A stretch of DNA of 64,000 nucleotides from positions 1,342,001-1,406,000 of the forward strand of contig BSQZ01000053.1 in NCBI GenBank assembly GCA_033239005.1. Reading direction: 5' to 3'. The position numbers and the translations under genes were made by a program. A model generated the notes under the pieces. It was not told the origin of the DNA. It saw only the letters and a list, made by a program, of their open reading frames with translations, and did no database searches. How positions within the stretch are numbered: the stretch's first letter is position 1; each line of letters opens with the position of its first letter. Shown here one piece after another: positions 1 through 11,790 of this stretch. This DNA is from Lamellibrachia satsuma (taxonomy: Eukaryota; Annelida; Polychaeta; Sabellida; Siboglinidae).

Positions 1-109
1 ACAATAACAGGTACACAGTGCCCATTCAGCCACGTTAACGACGCAGCAGACGACAGTTTGCGCGAGCGTTTATAATGATGTTTATGTTTGTTTTCTTGTT
101 GTGCTTCAG
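1..109 (+). other. 3' end of the intron upstream of exon 2
   Basis: A T-rich tract at about 81-108 ends in CAG at 107-109, a good 3' splice site. The reading frame used in exon 2 stays open upstream only through this tract and has no ATG there, so the first exon with the true start codon must lie outside the window. Confidence 0.75.
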
Positions 110-560
110 GGGCGGGTTACGATGACCGGCGAGGCTACCAGAACGTGCCCAGCCCAGACGCAGCATCTCCGCGCCTACAGCGTCGCGACGGCGGCGATAA
201 CGAAAACCCGGACAGGGATCAGGATTACCTCTGTGCTCAGGCGACCCGGCCCACGTCGCCGCTACATCGGTCGCTCTCCGACGCCGCGCCGTCGAACGTG
301 CAGAGACAGCCCGATAATAACGGGCCGACACCCGTTGTTAGTAATACACCTCGCCCGTCTACGGACAAACCCCTCAGCTCTGCTTGGAATACCGCACTAG
401 CGGCGACAGGGGCTGTAGCAACCATGTCGGCGGCGGCAAAACGGCGGACTAATGCCCGTAAACCCAACCCCAATCTGAACCCGCGTCCCATGAGGGCGCT
501 GTTCTGTATGGGGCTGAAGAATCCAATCCGCAAACTGTGCATAAACGTGGTGGAATGGAA
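110..560 (+). CDS. Cav1: Cav1 exon 2: cytoplasmic N-terminus to start of IS1
   Basis: The exon enters with two bases of a split codon and encodes residues 1-149 plus two bases of Lys150. Residues 1 to about 88 are rich in Pro, Asp, Arg and Ser and look disordered. Trp92 (codon 385-387) opens a W-x3-L motif typical of the NSCaTE calmodulin-binding element of L-type channels. A basic KRR stretch follows, then the conserved block [16 protein letters not shown] leading into IS1. An in-frame ATG lies at 424-426, after the NSCaTE-like motif. The donor is GAATGGAA|gtatcc. The exon is more GC-rich than its surroundings. At 451 nt it is longer than I expect for the vertebrate counterpart; the extra length is the poorly conserved N-terminal part. 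The acceptor at 109/110 is the best pyrimidine-rich candidate but is not proven. Confidence 0.9.
385..414 (+). other. NSCaTE-like motif (WNTAL) in exon 2
   Basis: The frame reads Trp-Asn-Thr-Ala-Leu and then an Ala-rich helix. The published NSCaTE pattern is xWxxx(I/L)xxxx, seen in Cav1.2, Cav1.3 and invertebrate Cav1, where it binds the Ca2+-calmodulin N-lobe and shapes Ca2+-dependent inactivation. Position (N-terminus, about 58 residues before the IS1 lysine at the exon 2/3 junction) and spacing fit. Function is inferred. Confidence 0.65.
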
Positions 561-963
561 GTATCCTTTTACCTGTTAGCCAGATCAATACACGTAGTGT
601 TCGTCTCCCCACACTGCACGTCGCTGCAGGCTCATTATCGTTCATTATAAATACCACTCGTATAACATCAACATGATCACGGATTGATGTAAGCAAATAA
701 CCGAAGTCAACTGTAGACTAGTATTACGCAGCCTTGTAATCATCCTGAAAGTTGATGTATGTATCATGTTAAATTAAATTTAACAAGGGCTACATGCATT
801 CCGTATAAATAGTCAGATTACACTGTGCAAGAAGCGATATCTAGGTAAGTACACATTACACTTGACAAAAGTATTCTATGATGCCTGCAAAAAATTTGAA
901 ATCGAGATGACATTTCTTGAGATATCTGTAACTACTTTTATTATGACAGTGATGAGACATCTT

Positions 964-1077
964 ATCCATCAGTTACATATCACTTTTATAGGTTCCTTGA
1001 TATTGTAAAGGGTGTGTGGTATCCATCAGTTACAGATCGCTTTTATAGGTTCCTTGATATTGTAAAGGGTGTGTGGT
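964..1077 (+). repeat. Tandem duplication, 57-bp unit x2
   Basis: Copies at 964-1020 and 1021-1077 differ at only two positions by eye. Both end in GTAAAGGGTGTGTGGT. This is a recent local duplication with no coding content. Confidence 0.9.
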
Positions 1078-1357
1078 TTCAAGCTCGAGGATTTGCTGTC
1101 AAACTTTTCAATGAAAGCACGATTGTTATTGCTAACATATTTTAGGATTCACAATAATGTAATACAACTGAAATTTTGAAAATGAAAAATTTGAATGAAA
1201 AAGAATACTTGAAGGTTGGATGACAGCTACTTGGAACGTACAATTTCAGGGTAGGCTAGAATTGTAAGGTTTTGATTCAATGCGACAACCAACTCATGTT
1301 TTAATTTTAAATTTAGTAACTATTTATACTGCATTTTGAAGCCTCAAGTGCAGGAAA

Positions 1358-1682
1358 ACATGTTATGCATTTCCAATTTTTTGGGAGGGGGCATGGGTAG
1401 CATTGGATACCCAGGGGACACAACCAGACTCCATTCAGTACTGCTCCTTAGTGGCTCTGCATGAAGGAAAAAAATCCTCTATATTACACATTCTTATAAG
1501 CCATATGAAATAGCAATAATATTATGTCACTGGCTGACTGTTATGCATTTCCATTTTATGGGAGGGGAACATGGATACCTGGGGGACACAGCCAGACCCC
1601 TGTTCAATGTGGCTGCCTTGTGGCTCTGCATGAAGGAACAAATCCTCTATATTATACATTCATATATGCCATATGAAATATC
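1358..1682 (+). repeat. Two copies of a ~180-bp interspersed unit
   Basis: Each copy has the order TTATGCATTTCCA, GGGAGGGG, a 'ggggacaca' block, TGGCTCTGCATGAAGGAA, TCCTCTATATTA and CATATGAAATA. Copies begin near 1363 and 1541. A third, diverged copy lies at about 3205-3410. No ORF is present and the family is unknown to me. Confidence 0.75.
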
Positions 1683-1967
1683 AGTATGGCACTGACTGAA
1701 CTCATGCCACTGGCTAAACTCATGTTACAGGCTGAACTCATGTCACCAACTCATGTTACTTAATACAATCATGATACTTCAGGACTGAACTTTTGTCACT
1801 TCAGGACTGAACTTGTATCACTGGCTGAACTCACATCACAGCAGAACTCATGTCACTGACTGAACTCATGTCACTGACTGAACTCATGTCACTGGCTGAA
1901 CTCATGTCACTGGTTGAATTCATGTCAGTGGCTGAACTCACTCACTGACCTCATTTCACTAAACTCA
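1683..1967 (+). repeat. 18-bp minisatellite
   Basis: About fifteen degenerate copies of the unit TGAACTCATGTCACTGGC, placed directly after the repeat at 1358-1682. The third copy of that repeat also carries this motif (near 3338), so the array probably grew from the 3' end of the interspersed element. Confidence 0.9.
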
Positions 1968-3013
1968 GGGTTTGGTGTTTGTTTGAAAAAACAGGTGGGG
2001 TATTTTGAGTAAATGAAGGCAAAGTTAACTAAGACATACATCCACTTTGAGAAGCAATTGCATAACAAGTTAATACCAACTTCATTAATAAAGTACAAAC
2101 TCACTGGAAGTTGCTATGCCAACAGTGTAGGTAGTTAGAACGGGTGTATATAGACATGTAAATGGGGTGTATGTAAGTCGGTAAGTACCTTGATTAAATG
2201 GAGTGTTTACATGTTCGGCTAGTTACAAAAGACGTGCTACTAACCATTTCTAAAGACAGCTGTCAAGTGTTTAGGGTTAAATGGGGGTGGCAGAACATCA
2301 CCAATATCTTTGATGCACTGGTCCAGGTATGTGACTTTATTATGTGTACAGGGTTAGTAGGCTGTACATGTATGTGTAAGATTACTGGTTGATGGGGTAC
2401 TTAACTGTAATACAGCACTAGGCACACATGTACACATTTAGCTACCTATTTCGCCATAAATTTACCTCGGTTTAAACTAGGATCTCTGGCTGATCTGCTG
2501 GGACTGATCGATCTCTCAGAAGTTTCAAAACAACCTGACCAGTCAGTGATTTTTGGGGGAAAATTTTTTTCACAATACAAACAAGATAACCCCATAATGT
2601 CTGAATTTTAATGACAACAATTATTGGTAATATCTGGTGTGTGTGTGTGTATATATATATAAATAGCATTAAATAATTTTTTTATGAATGTGTAGGTATG
2701 GTGGGATGCTTAAGGGCAGGAGATATAGTGCCAGTGATTTCGAGATGGCACTTTCTTTTGGCAATTTTTTGTTGGCTATAAAACTATTTTTGACCAGGGA
2801 TATGAGTTTTTATGACTATATTTGAGGACTAGATTACGCTTATGCTGTGTCAAGATTAAAATTTCCAGCTGATGGTTGACAGCATATAGTGTATGCATGT
2901 GCCAGTGACTGTAGGATCTCCTGCGCATGAGGATATGATGTAGTAGTTTTGGATGCCTTTTGATCAGGAGCATCTTGTATATTGAATTTTTTAGAGAAAG
3001 TTGATGAATTTTG

Positions 3014-3610
3014 TCCAGTAGGTTGATGAAATAACAAGTATTAACATGGTTGATTTTTAGAATATTAAAAATGAAATTTGTAAACAGCAATAAAAAACAT
3101 TAACATTGTCGCTAATGGAAAAATAAAAGTGACCTGTCCCCATTCTTAGTGCACAATTGTTATGTTTTTATCATAAATTTGCTGTAAAGTACAATGTAGC
3201 TTATGTGTATGGGTACCTTGGGGACACAACAGTGATAGTGATCTCCGTTCAATGCTGCTGCTTTGTGACTGTGCATTAAGGAAAAAAATCTTCTAAATTA
3301 TACATATATATGCCATATGAAATATCGGTATGTCACTGATTGAACTCATGTCACTGGCTGACTATTATGTATTTCCAAATTTTTGGGAGGGGGACATGGG
3401 TTGAAGATATTTGTCCAGCAGGTTGATGAAATAAGTATTAATATAATAAATATGGTTGATATTTAGAATATTAAAAATGTAAATTTATGAACAGCATTAA
3501 AAAAAACATTAATATTGTCGCCAATGGAAAATAAATAGTGACCTGTCGCTATTCACAGTGCAAAATTTTTATGTTTTTATCATAAATTTGCTGCCAAGTA
3601 CAATGTAGGT
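3014..3610 (+). repeat. Duplicated ~190-bp segment flanking a repeat copy
   Basis: The segments 3014-3205 and 3413-3610 align along their length; each starts TGTCCAG(C/T)AGGTTGATGAAATAA and runs through ACCTGTC...ATGTTTTTATCATAAATTTGCTG. Between them is the third copy of the unit described at 1358-1682. The arrangement suggests a larger duplication of a composite repeat. Confidence 0.8.
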
Positions 3611-6419
3611 GTTTGGGGTTGTGTGGTTCCTATAGAGAAAACTGACTGTTAATGAATTATGACAAATCACCAGGTTTCTAACTCTAAACCTGGCTCTGGG
3701 GGACCCATTCAGTTCAAGCCTGCATTGGTACCATACAAGTGAGCACAACAGACAGACAAACATTCCTGGAATATTTTGTGTGGGTCTCGGCATCGTACTA
3801 ATAACATTTCCAGTTCCAGGCCTACCAATGTCTTCAATTATCATGTGTTGACTCACGTGTGTACCTGGTAATTCAATAACCTTTTTTTAAATGTGAGAAT
3901 GTTTAATACTGGTCTGAATCTTTTACAAAAACGAATCCATGATTTCATGCCAATGGAAAAAAGTTGCCCATAATTTTTGGCATGCATTTTTCATAGAAAA
4001 AAATGATTTTTAATGGTGTAAAAATTATAAAATATATGATTTGAACAGTTAATTTGTAATAACTGTTGGATTATAGTAAAACAATTGATTAATTACACTG
4101 TCAATTTAATAAAAAAATGTAATGTTGCAACCGATTGCGAAAATTAAATATATTTATGTATAATTATTTATTCTTTTGTCAACCTGCTAGGTACATTTGT
4201 CCAGTTATGTTTATTTTGCCAGAAATTGAACAAACAAGATGTTCACCATTAAATGGCATCCAAAACAGTTATATCAAATCTTCATGCGCAATAAATCCTA
4301 ATGTCACTGGTCAACGCATGCATAATTGTGTTGCTACCCAACCACATGAAATTTAAATCTGTGCCAAGCATAACTATGTTCTGAACTGTGGTCATATTCA
4401 TGTTCATTAGCAATTTTTCGGGGAGTAACATATCCCAAGTAGGGGGTACCATCTCAGAATCACCTGAACTTCATTTTTGTTGTCTACCATAAATAAAATA
4501 CTGATCTGTGTCCAGCCGTCAAAAGAAATTTATCCAGATTTAGAGCATGGAAGTTTGATTGACTATTTTTTTATGGAAATCTACTAATGTTTAATAGTTA
4601 TTAGTCATTTACAAAATATGGCCCAAAACACAGTGTTCACTGTTATAAATATCTAGGTTCCAGTGTAGAGGACAATTATAATGCTGATTGACATTGGAGA
4701 TAACATTGGCCCTGAAGTGTCTGACATTTCCCGGTTCTTTTACCTGGAGGGAACATGTTCCTTAATGATGCATTTGCCACTACATATAATGGCCTGCTGT
4801 ATCGTACATAATCCCTGGATGCTTCCGTGTAACATACAGTGCTTAATTTCTGTCACACTGTTTCAGCCAGACACAGCCACATATTCTGTTATATTCCTTC
4901 ATGGTTTCTCACATAAAGCCAGGGATATGGTGGTTTGCACATTTTGAAGGTTTTGACATGATAATTGAGATAGCCAGAAAAGGCGTTGAAATCTAAAAAA
5001 ATTTCAAAATATTTTCAGGAGGAACATGTCAATACTGGCATTTCGTAAAGATATGTGCAGGTAACTATTGAATGGCAACGATCCCATTTTGAAAAAACCT
5101 GAAAACCCTATATCTGCTACTGGATTGCTCCAGTGGGAAGGTTGGGATAAAAACTGGGATCTTTAAGGATTTTCCTGCCTTCAGGTCATCTAATTCCTCA
5201 CTGCAGATCCGATGAACTCCCACATGCTTTTATAATGTCTGTAGGAAGATTACAATACCCTATGGGTCTTATAGCAACTGGCAAACATCATCAGTCAAAC
5301 GTGCTCTTTTTATTGAGTCGGAAATGGTTTATATATTGCAGTAATTTATATAAAATACACATAAAACTAATTTATGCCTGTCATCATGTAGCGCTCCAGC
5401 AGATCTAAATCATGACTCCCAGATTGGAACCCAAGTTATTTAAATCCCAGGAGTTTTCTTGCATCCCCCGGGATAGACACTTGTGTCTGTGTCTATACCA
5501 GGTTTGCCACAATATTTAGCAGCTAGTGTTTTCCCCTTTGGGTTTATTTAGGTGGAAGGCAATGATGTTTTCTAGCTTTTCCCAGTTGGCTCAGAGTTTC
5601 CTACCATCCAGCATACTCCTGACATTTATTGAAATTGGAGAACAGTTTCTGAATATGGAGCGTAACATAAATATAATATTTGCCTCCTAACTAGACTGTT
5701 TCTTAATTTTGTTTCAACAAATTATTATTCACTTAGATAGAATGTATTAGTGTTGATTGAAACTGGGAAGAGATACCTTGCTTTGATTGGCTTCATTTGG
5801 TCACCTTTATTGATAGCTGGCGTGGTATTTTGATAATTTGCATAACTAACTTTCTACTCCATGAGTTAGACGTATTATGTTAGTATTTGCCCAATATTTG
5901 CTGAAAAGTCACCTGCTACGAACCACCTAGAAAAAATAGTACATTTAACACAGATTCAGGTACAAGTAGTTAAACATGCATTCGTATTGTTAGCTTCACT
6001 GGTGCTTCTTTGGATTTTCTAGAAATAACTTTTGTGTGGGTGACAGCATATTTCCATTTCCTTAAAGCTCCCTCCTCAATGAGATTTTTTTGTAGTCTCA
6101 TTTCAAATTTATTTTGTGAAAAATCAAACCTACCAAGTATCCACTACAATGTGCTAGTTCGGTTGTGCATCTGTTGTATGTGGTTTTTGTGAAATCGTCA
6201 GACAAACTATTGAATTACTTAATGTTAGGTCAAGCATTAATCTAAATGAAAATGGAAACGTTGAAAATTAACGAATTTCAACCTTTGTGAAATTTTTTAA
6301 CTATGTCATGTGATTGGTGAGAGGATGGAAGTCACGCCCATGATCGGCATTGACTGACACAGTGTTTACCATTTTGGATATCAAATTATCAAATCTAACG
6401 ACTACAGTAAATTATTTCA

Positions 6420-6570
6420 ATGATTTAAACAAACATAGGCGTTTGTTTTAATAAATCGACTGCGAATCTTATATAGCCTATTCACACACTACATATTTGG
6501 ACATCAACAAACCGGATTTGCAATAGGCTAAATCGGTTGAGGATGGAGTTTTAAGGTCCTGTCTGTTTAC
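6420..6570 (+). repeat. Interspersed repeat, family R1, copy 1
   Basis: Shares TATTCACACACTACATATTT, GGACATCAACAAACCGGAT and GGCTAAATCG...GGAGTTTTAA with copies at about 46245-46365 and 51985-52095. No terminal inverted repeat or coding sequence could be seen. Probably an old mobile-element fragment. Confidence 0.7.
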
Positions 6571-6950
6571 CTATTGTTCCCATCCCGCAGGCTTCCTCAG
6601 TCAAACCCACTGCCCATCTTACACCACATCTCCTATCCATACAAACTTGTCAATATCCACTGAAACATCAAGGCAACAATCAGCATAACAGCCCATTAAA
6701 CATGAGCAATTGTCTAGTGATAGCATTTGTGCAATTAAGTAAACTCAGCCTATGAAATGGGTTGATCTGCCACAGTTGGACCTGACATTTGCTGGTGCTG
6801 ACAATAAGTGGAAGCATTAAGGTCAAGGGTACATTTTTAAAAGTTAGTCCAGCAAATGTGTCTGTCTGATAAATAACATTTACATGTCTGATAAGGGTCC
6901 GGTTATACTTGTCCATTTGTTTCTTTGGACAGTAATCTTGTTAAATCGCT

Positions 6951-7371
6951 GTCAGATCAGCTCAGCCAGGAATGTCCATTGTCAGGTCAGCCAGGAATGT
7001 TTACTATCAGGTCAGCCAGGAATGTCCACTGTCAGGTCAGCCAGGAATGTCCACTGTCAGGTCAGCCCGGAATGTCCACTGTCAGGTCAGTCAGGAATGT
7101 CCACTGTCAGGTCAGCCAGGAATGTCCACTGTCAGGTCAGCCAGGAATGTTCACTGTCAGGTCAGCCAGGAACATTCACTGTCAGGTCAGCCAGGAATGT
7201 CCACTGTCAGCCAGGAATATCCATTCAGGTCAGCCAGGAATGTCCATTGTCAGGTCAGTCAGGAATGTCTACTGTCAGCCATGAATATCTACTCAGGTCA
7301 ACCAGGAATGTCCACTGTCAGGTCAGTCAGGATTGTCCAGTGTCAGGTCAGTCAGGAATTTCCAATATTAG
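6951..7371 (+). repeat. 25-bp minisatellite
   Basis: About sixteen copies of GGTCAGCCAGGAATGTCCAC followed by TGTCA. The later copies are shortened and degenerate. Because 25 is not a multiple of 3 and the unit has no stop codon in any forward frame, long overlapping forward ORFs (up to 191 codons) appear. They are artefacts of the array. Confidence 0.95.
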
Positions 7372-7879
7372 GTCAACAAGCTCCTACAAGATTCCCCTTC
7401 CTGAATCAGCAGCTATCTTCCCATCCTATGACTGGTGTATACCTAATTACCTAACCTAGAACAAGCAGGCAGTTGAGCTAGAGTTCAGGCTATATTGAGT
7501 TGAGTGCAGCCGCTGAGAACTTTCAATGCCCGAGATCACCAGCTGGGGCGTAGGAGTCTCAGGTAGTCAGCTCTCGGTATGTCAAAGTTGGCAGCACTTT
7601 TTGAATTGCTGTGTTGCATTACTCGTCTGTCATCAAAATGACGTGTGGGAGAGCTGTGCTCAGCTGCTGATATCGAGATGTATTTCATGGCCACCAGTGT
7701 TTACCTACTTTCTAATGCAGCTTGTATAAAGCAGCAGCATTTGTGCAACCTCATTAATCCGGATGCCAATAATCCAGAAACCTTGGCATCTGGACATAGG
7801 AAGCTAATTTTCAAATGGTAACATATCCCGTTAATCTGGACACACACTGGGGACCATGGTATCTAGATTAACGACGTAA

Positions 7880-7905
7880 AAAATTATATATATATATATA
7901 TAATT

Positions 7906-7937
<32 letters not shown>

Positions 7938-8037
7938 GAATAGTGTAGAAAGATCAATGAATCGTGTAACTTTGTATTTTATTAATAGTAAACATCTACA
8001 ATATATATATTTATATATAATATATATTATATATATA

Positions 8038-8096
<59 letters not shown>

Positions 8097-8260
8097 TAGT
8101 GTAGAAAGGTCAATGAATCGTGTACCTTTGCATTTAATTAACAGTAAATATCTACAGTATATATATATGTATATATATGTATGTATGTATGAACCGTGTC
8201 GAAAGATCATTTAATCATGTACCTTTACATTTAATTAACTGACCAGTAAACATCTGTAAG
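7880..8260 (+). repeat. AT microsatellites alternating with a ~65-bp unit x3
   Basis: Long (TA)n runs at about 7882-7935, 8000-8093 and 8158-8186 separate three copies of a unit beginning GAATAGTGTAGAAAGATCAA. The copies start at about 7937, 8094 and 8190 and the third is most diverged. The block looks like a tandem repeat whose TA segment expanded. Confidence 0.9.
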
Positions 8261-8884
8261 GGGGTCAGTGGGAATGGTTACATTTCAATTAAATCAATAC
8301 CCACAGTGTTTGTTGTTGTTTAACTCTCATAAAGCTTGATAATCACATCACATATTGCAATTAGTTGCTATTTTATTTTTATTAATTTAGATTGATTTGG
8401 ACATTATTCTGTAAATATATCTTGGAATGCTAGCAACTGGCATGTGTAGCTAGCAAATACAGGGTGTATAGCCTTTGGTTCTAAGATATTAACAGATGAC
8501 GTAAGTAATATGTAAGTTTTTATAATATCTATGCACGCATGCACACATTTGTTTTGTAAATTTAGACAGATTTACCATTTACACAAACTTATATAAATTT
8601 AAGAAAATTTACACAAATTCAACGAAATTCACATAAATATGTAAAAAAAAGCTATATTTATGGCACAGAAAAATTTGTTTGTGCAGAAACTAGCCCATTT
8701 GATACTGGTGCTGTTTTGTAGATATTCATAACAAGAACTGCAGTGTCCACATAATCTAGATATCAGGTGTTATTACACATCTCTGTCAGCACGATCTATT
8801 ATTTCAGTTGTTAATTATAGTTGTCGTTCATTAGTGAGCGCAATTACCTTCTCATATACCTTTGTGTTGATTATGTAGCTTCAA

Positions 8885-8998
8885 GTTCAAGAATGACAGG
8901 TAGATAGAATGTTAGCTACTAGTTCAAGAATGACAGGTAGATAGAATGTTAGCTACTACAGGGGTAGTTCAAGAATGACAGGTAAATGGAATGTTAGC
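8885..8998 (+). repeat. ~38-bp tandem repeat x3
   Basis: Three copies of the unit TTCAAGAATGACAGGTAGAT + AGAATGTTAGCTACTA. The third copy is offset by a short insertion. Confidence 0.9.
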
Positions 8999-9021
8999 AA
9001 AAATTCGTGAATACTGCCTTG

Positions 9022-9120
9022 TGTGTGCATGCGTGTGTGTGTGTGTGCGTGCGTGTTTGCGTGCGTGCGTGCGTGTGGGCGTGCGGGCACACGCGCGTGC
9101 ATGCGTGTGTGCACACATGT
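9022..9120 (+). repeat. GT/GC-rich (GTGCGT)n microsatellite
   Basis: Alternating purine-pyrimidine tract of GTGTGT, GCGTGCGT and ACACGCGCGT, about 125 bp upstream of exon 3. Such tracts can adopt Z-DNA. Confidence 0.9.
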
Positions 9121-9244
9121 GCTTACTTATCTATGTCTATAATGAATTGTAGACATTTATGATGCTCAAGTTTCTGAAGCAGGAGAACATTATTAACATC
9201 ACATCTTTGTCTCTTTTCATGTTTGCCTTAACTCTTGTGTTCAG

Positions 9245-9350
9245 ACCGTTTGAATATTTAATTTTAATTACAATTTTTGCCAACTGCGTGGCGTTGGCTG
9301 TCTACACTCCATATCCGAAAGGCGACTCAAACAACATGAATGCAGCGCTG
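9245..9350 (+). CDS. Cav1: Cav1 exon 3: transmembrane segment IS1
   Basis: Encodes Lys150 (split) and residues 151-185, beginning [20 protein letters not shown], which is IS1, then the extracellular S1-S2 loop [15 protein letters not shown]. Acceptor ttcag|ACCG, donor GCGCTG|gtaagt. The 106-nt length equals the vertebrate exon 3 as I recall. The frame remains open past the donor into a second, strong donor 39 nt downstream (see findings). It is also open upstream to an ATG at 9159, which I treat as chance. Confidence 0.97.
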
Positions 9351-9426
9351 GTAAGTACCTTGCTTAGTGTACTTTTTCTTTCACTGCTAGTAAGTACCAT
9401 GCCTATTATACTCTTCTCTCTTCTTT
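9351..9426 (+). repeat. Duplicated donor region at the start of intron 3
   Basis: The sequence CT(G/A)GTAAGTACC occurs at the real donor (9350/9351) and again 39 nt later (9389/9390). Both are followed by similar T/C-rich stretches with TATTATACT or TTAGTGTACT. The second copy is itself a strong 5' splice site and lies in frame with exon 3. Confidence 0.7.
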
Positions 9427-9480
9427 CAAGCATCTTATTTCATTGTCACATCATGCAGATAGAAATGTTTTGATACACTG

Positions 9481-9730
9481 TAGATACATACTGGTATGGT
9501 GGTCCATTTCAAGTGGGGCTCACCTCATGCCCAGGAGGTATTGGGTTTGAACCTCAAGCTGGTGGCTAACCCATCGTTTCATGAAACTTGGGTACAACTT
9601 GCTGACTTATCTAGCAACAGGCATGTCGGTATAGGAAGTTGGAAATATGTCTTTTGGATGAGACACTAAAAGCCGTTGGTCCTGTCTACCTGGTGTCTAT
9701 CCCAGGGGAAGTAGAAGATCCCACAGGGGA
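9481..9730 (+). mobile_element. tRNA-derived SINE, + orientation
   Basis: A pol III B-box-like GGGTTTGAACCTC lies near 9542. The body holds GGATGAGACACTAAAAGCC and ends with a GAAGATCCCACAG-type block. Similar 'gatgagac...taaa' and 'agatccca' tails are common in SINEs of marine invertebrates. No internal ORF. Confidence 0.65.
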
Positions 9731-11467
9731 ATTAACGTGTAACCTGTTGATCTCGATCTATTAACGCGTTAACATAGAAACACTCAGGACTGCGTTAACT
9801 TTGGGCATACCACAATGCATCATATACTGCTAGGCTGCCTAATACTTTTATTTATTCAAATTATAATACCTCTTTAAAATTAAGTACTTATGACATATAA
9901 AAATTGCTTAAATTAATGTAGTGTGGAATGTGGTATCCTTGATACTTTGACAGCCACAAATGTGTTAATATCCTCTTGTTGTCTGTAAAACTGTTTGAGC
10001 TTACAATGGCGAGGACTGCGTGATGCCAATCATTTCTGTCTGTCTGTATGAGATTTCCTGGAAATTGTGCATTTTAATATTGTTCCTGAGAATTCATACT
10101 AATTTTTAGGATGGTGAATTTAATAAAAAATTTAGATAGAAATAAAGCCACAAGAGTTTAACAAATAGAAAATGAATTAAAATTGGAGACGGTCCCTACT
10201 GTCGTATTCTGCTGATATAATCTTCATCTTGAAAAACAATGTAAAACTGACAATCCGACCTTTCTTTGCTAAGACTCTTGGGTGTTGGCAATGTGTTCTT
10301 TGACCTTTGGCCTATCGTCACGAACAACTGCAAGTGGCAGACCAGTGTCACAATGGCTACATGACGTCATCATGCGCGTCACCACTGGTATTTATACATA
10401 AGCTATTGACAATATGGGCTTGATGATGTTTCTATTCAGTATGACAGCATTTCGCCTGCTGGCAACATTGTTGTTGGATCTTTAGACACCAGGAAAACAT
10501 GTTGGCATTGTTATCCTTCTCTGCTAGCTGAAAGCAGACTGTTGATGGTGATACAGAGCTCCAGTTTCAGAGGGATCATATGTAAACATACTGTGAATGA
10601 TCCCAAAATAATTAGATGTTGTCAGAGTGCTCCTAACTGCCACACAATAAACATTTAAAATAAATTAATGATCAGGCCACCCAAATTAAATACTCATAAA
10701 GCCACAATATGTAAGCATGGCCCAGGCTATCTTATAAACCATTATTACTTAAAGCAATGTGGCACACAATGTAGTAAACTTGATAAGGCTACATTGATAG
10801 CCTCAAATATGTTAATCTTCTCTTGATATGTAGAATGTCTCCCTGAAGGAAAGTAATGTAGTGTTAAACTTACATTGAGCATTTCCCCCAAGCATTGGAA
10901 GGTTCCATTGGTGTGTGCGTGCACAATGAGCGTCATCTGATGATGTCATTGTATGTCATTGTATATCATTGTATGTCTTTTCAGCTTCATTCATTATAGT
11001 TGGACAGCGACATATGTCGCTACTGACACCATTTCACAAATAGTTCAGACGGCAAACCTAATGTCACATCACATTTGCAATGATTGACACTATAATGCTG
11101 ATAATAACAATGGTAACATGCCAACGGCCATGAAGCCTTTCAAAACAGATTTGTATACAATCACAGTGTTGTAGATTGTTCTACCGTCCCTGTAAGAAAT
11201 AAATTTTGTCCCACAAACTGCATCAACCAATGAGAGTTTTTGTGTGGGCAGGCAATGTTTGGCTTTGATTTTTTTCAAAAATGTTGTGCTTTGCACAAGT
11301 TATATGTTATTTTATGTATCTGATACTCTGAAAGCATACATATGTCTATACTAGTTATGCAAGTATTATATTGGTGAAATGTAATTTACTGTAATTTCTG
11401 GTGTATCAACAATGGATAGGAGGATGTAGTGGGTTGGTAAACAAATGATAAAGGTAAGGTAGGTAAG

Positions 11468-11790
11468 TTCTTATATACTGTAAAATGGCATCCAGTCCTT
11501 GACACTGCACAAAGCGCTTTACACTTCACCCCCTAGCAAACCTGTTCATTCGGATGCTAACTTCTCTGGGAAACATGCAGCCATGCTGCAGTTACTGCAC
11601 AAAACTGTTAACATATCCATCACTGTCCACGGCCAGGTACTAATTTTTACAGAGTGCTATAAGTAAACTGAGGCAATATAGAGTATTTAAATGAAATTGC
11701 CTAAGCTTCAAAACGATAACAATAGGATTCAAAACCAGTTACTCTCTATTGAGAATCCGATGTTCTAACCATTATGCCCTGCACCCTACG
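11468..11790 (-). mobile_element. tRNA-derived SINE family S1, minus orientation
   Basis: Aligns with the element at 21916-22240: AAAGCGCTTTACACTTCACC, CTGTTCATTC, CAGCCATGCTGCAGTTACTG and GGCCAGGTACT appear in the same order. On the minus strand the right end reads as a tRNA-like head with GGTTAGAACATCGGA and a B box. It is an old, mutated copy. Confidence 0.75.

Larger units (their letters stand above)
561..9244 (+). other. Intron 2 (8.7 kb)
   Basis: Starts gtatcc and ends in a pyrimidine-rich tract plus ttcag before exon 3. The repeats are listed separately. The parts between them (561-960, 1080-1370, 1970-3010, 3610-6420, 6570-6950, 7375-7880, 8260-8880) are AT-rich single-copy-looking DNA in which I see no exon, RNA gene or clear regulatory module. 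Confidence 0.85.

Noticed and set aside
6884..7459. Forward ORFs of 191, 160 and 119 codons in different frames
   Set aside because: They are produced by a stop-free 25-bp minisatellite read in three frames; no domain or codon bias supports a protein.
9159..9244. ATG-initiated frame running in phase into exon 3
   Set aside because: Would need an alternative first exon with no promoter or homology support; exon 2 joins perfectly to 9245. Kept only as a possibility.
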